DNA of 7,642 bases from JANSWY01 sp038525605 (lineage in GTDB: Bacteria > Bacteroidota > Bacteroidia > Cytophagales > Cyclobacteriaceae). Positions 6,360 to 7,642 of this stretch are shown one piece after another (position 1 is the stretch's first letter; each line of letters begins with the position of its first letter). The notes beneath the pieces are model-generated. The model was given only the letters and a program-made list of their open reading frames with translations, was not told the origin of the DNA and ran no database searches. The stretch lies in the NCBI GenBank assembly GCA_038525605.1, contig JBCBHL010000351.1, positions 1-7,642 on the forward strand, given 5' to 3'. Made by a program: the position numbers and the translations under genes.

Positions 6360-7642
6360 TTAGGACAATCTATCTGTGATGTTCTTCCGGTATGCATCAC
6401 CAATAGGGAGTTCTATACCATTTTTCAGGATGACCGTAGAGGAGGTAATAGATCGAATAAACTCGAAGTTGACCAGGACGCCTCTATGTATACGGACAAG
6501 ATCATTGGATTTAATTCGACTATGTATTCCTTTTAATCGTTCATAGACCCATAATGAGTCCTGTGGATGAAGGAAAACTCTAACCCCATTATCTTCTGCT
6601 CTTATATGGGAAATATCATTCACTAATATAAACCGTAGCTTATCAAGAACCTTTACAGAAATCTGCTCAGGCTTTTTCTCGATTTGGGCGATTAAGGTTT
6701 CATTTTCATCACCCAGTTCTTGGTTGGTCATAGTTAACTGCTCGTTTTGCTTGTTTAGCTTAAGGTTGAGTTGATCAAGTTCTGTTTTCTCAAATATCAG
6801 ACGTTTTTTATCCTCAAGCGTTAACCTGTATCCTTTAAAGGAAAACCATCCAAATGCACCTAAGAGAGAGGCGAGTATGATAAGTACTCCAATCTTCAAT
6901 CTTGATTGAGTCTTTTGATTCTCAAGTCTCTGTTGTAAAAGCTCATTTTTTTTCAAAGTCAATTCTGTTTCATATTTTTTGATGGCCGCCAAAATTTCAT
7001 CCTGGTGATATATTTTATTGATTGTATCCACTTGACTTCTGAGTAAATCAAAGTAATCTAAAATAGATTTGTCATTATTATCAAGAAGCTCTGATTTAAT
7101 TACGCCTTCCAGTGCTACCCTTATAGAGTTCAATTTTCCAGGTTCATTATCTAACATACACAGGTAAGCATCTTTGAAGGTAGCGCTACTAGTTTTGTAC
7201 TTCTTCATAAGCTGATAAACATCGGCTTTTCTCAGTAAATAGGTGCAATGGTATCTATCAGTTGGATCACCGGCAATCACTTCTAGTGTATCTAAATATT
7301 GTTTTGCAGAATCAATCAATGACCTCACACAATAAGATTTAATCAATTGGCTAGATGCCGTCATGCGTTCATGAATACGAATATTTGTTAACCTCAATAC
7401 TTCTGAACAGTGTCGAGAAACTTCTGAGTGATTCTCTAGATATAAATTATTTCCACAAATATTCCCCTGAACAATTGCCCGGTAAGAATTTGATATGGTT
7501 TTAAATGTAAGAATCTGCTCGAAGTATTTGTTGCTTTGTTCGAACATCAATCTTTTCATAAAGACAATGCCAATTCCATTATAAACCCTAGTCTTAAGCC
7601 GTTCATATCTCTCTTGGTCACTTTCCTGTAGATAGTGACCAA
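6360..7642 (-). CDS. TPR - transmembrane - coiled coil - LytTR transcription regulator, 5' end outside window
   Basis: The frame ends with TAA at 6362-6360 and stays open to the right edge: 426 residues are visible, numbered here from the first full codon at 7640. An ATG at 7559 could be mistaken for the start, but the 27 codons before it read as part of a TPR helix pair (RVYNGIGIVFMKRLMFEQSN), so the real start is beyond 7642. Order: TPR-like helices about 1-210; coiled coil 213-247; one membrane helix 249-268 (LKIGVLIILASLLGAFGWFS); second coiled coil 274-323; LytTR DNA-binding domain 330-426, with the family landmark RIHRGVLVN at 383-391 and a closing LPIGDAYRKN. No receiver domain is seen in the visible part, so it is not a standard two-component regulator. 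By analogy with such proteins, the TPR part would sense on the far side of the inner membrane and the LytTR domain would bind DNA in the cytoplasm. It lies just upstream of the giant gene on the same strand and may regulate it. Confidence 0.92.
   Translation of the reverse strand, partial: GHYLQESDQERYERLKTRVYNGIGIVFMKRLMFEQSNKYFEQILTFKTISNSYRAIVQGNICGNNLYLENHSEVSRHCSEVLRLTNIRIHERMTASSQLIKSYCVRSLIDSAKQYLDTLEVIAGDPTDRYHCTYLLRKADVYQLMKKYKTSSATFKDAYLCMLDNEPGKLNSIRVALEGVIKSELLDNNDKSILDYFDLLRSQVDTINKIYHQDEILAAIKKYETELTLKKNELLQQRLENQKTQSRLKIGVLIILASLLGAFGWFSFKGYRLTLEDKKRLIFEKTELDQLNLKLNKQNEQLTMTNQELGDENETLIAQIEKKPEQISVKVLDKLRFILVNDISHIRAEDNGVRVFLHPQDSLWVYERLKGIHSRIKSNDLVRIHRGVLVNFEFIRSITSSTVILKNGIELPIGDAYRKNITDRLS

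Noticed and set aside
6321..6536. Plus-strand GTG-start frame of 71 codons across the regulator 3' end
   Set aside because: It overlaps the well-supported LytTR coding sequence antisense, has no recognisable protein features, and its start lies inside the direct repeat.

Overview
The window looks like a piece of a Bacteroidota chromosome, probably marine or environmental and from the Saprospiria/Cytophagia/Flavobacteriia side. Three things support this: AT-rich DNA; a very long secreted protein built from domains typical of that phylum (Asp-box propeller, CARDB, PKD-like, a gapped FN3 variant, MopE-type motif, IDCGG cysteine knots); and a regulator with the TPR - membrane helix - coiled coil - LytTR layout common there. 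A finer placement is not supported.

Layout: both real genes lie on the minus strand and both are cut by a window edge. On the right (7642 to 6360) is the 3' part of a membrane-anchored LytTR transcription regulator; its true start lies beyond base 7642. A 168-base gap follows (6359 to 6192), holding a phased direct repeat and a possible promoter. From 6191 to 1 runs one uninterrupted reading frame of 2063 complete codons. It begins with a signal peptide and has no stop before the edge, so its C-terminus (where a Type IX sorting domain would be expected) is not visible. I followed the frame from start to edge and checked residue numbering at many landmarks; I saw no frameshift.

Domain order of the giant protein, N to C: signal peptide; uncharacterised beta-rich, cysteine-containing region; predicted helical segment; PPC-like domain; cysteine motif 1; FN3/Ig-like sandwiches; gapped FN3 copy 1; PKD-like domain; two CARDB-like domains; gapped FN3 copy 2; Asp-box beta-propeller; MopE-type calcium/metal motif; Ig-like segment; cysteine motif 2; further sequence to the edge. 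This is an exported, probably cell-surface or secreted, adhesin-like protein. No catalytic domain was recognised in the visible part.

How they may work together (inference): the regulator gene is immediately upstream and on the same strand, and the gap has an 11-bp direct repeat with a 21-bp period, the geometry used by LytTR dimers. The regulator may therefore control the giant gene. No RNA gene, CRISPR array, insertion sequence or plus-strand gene was found.
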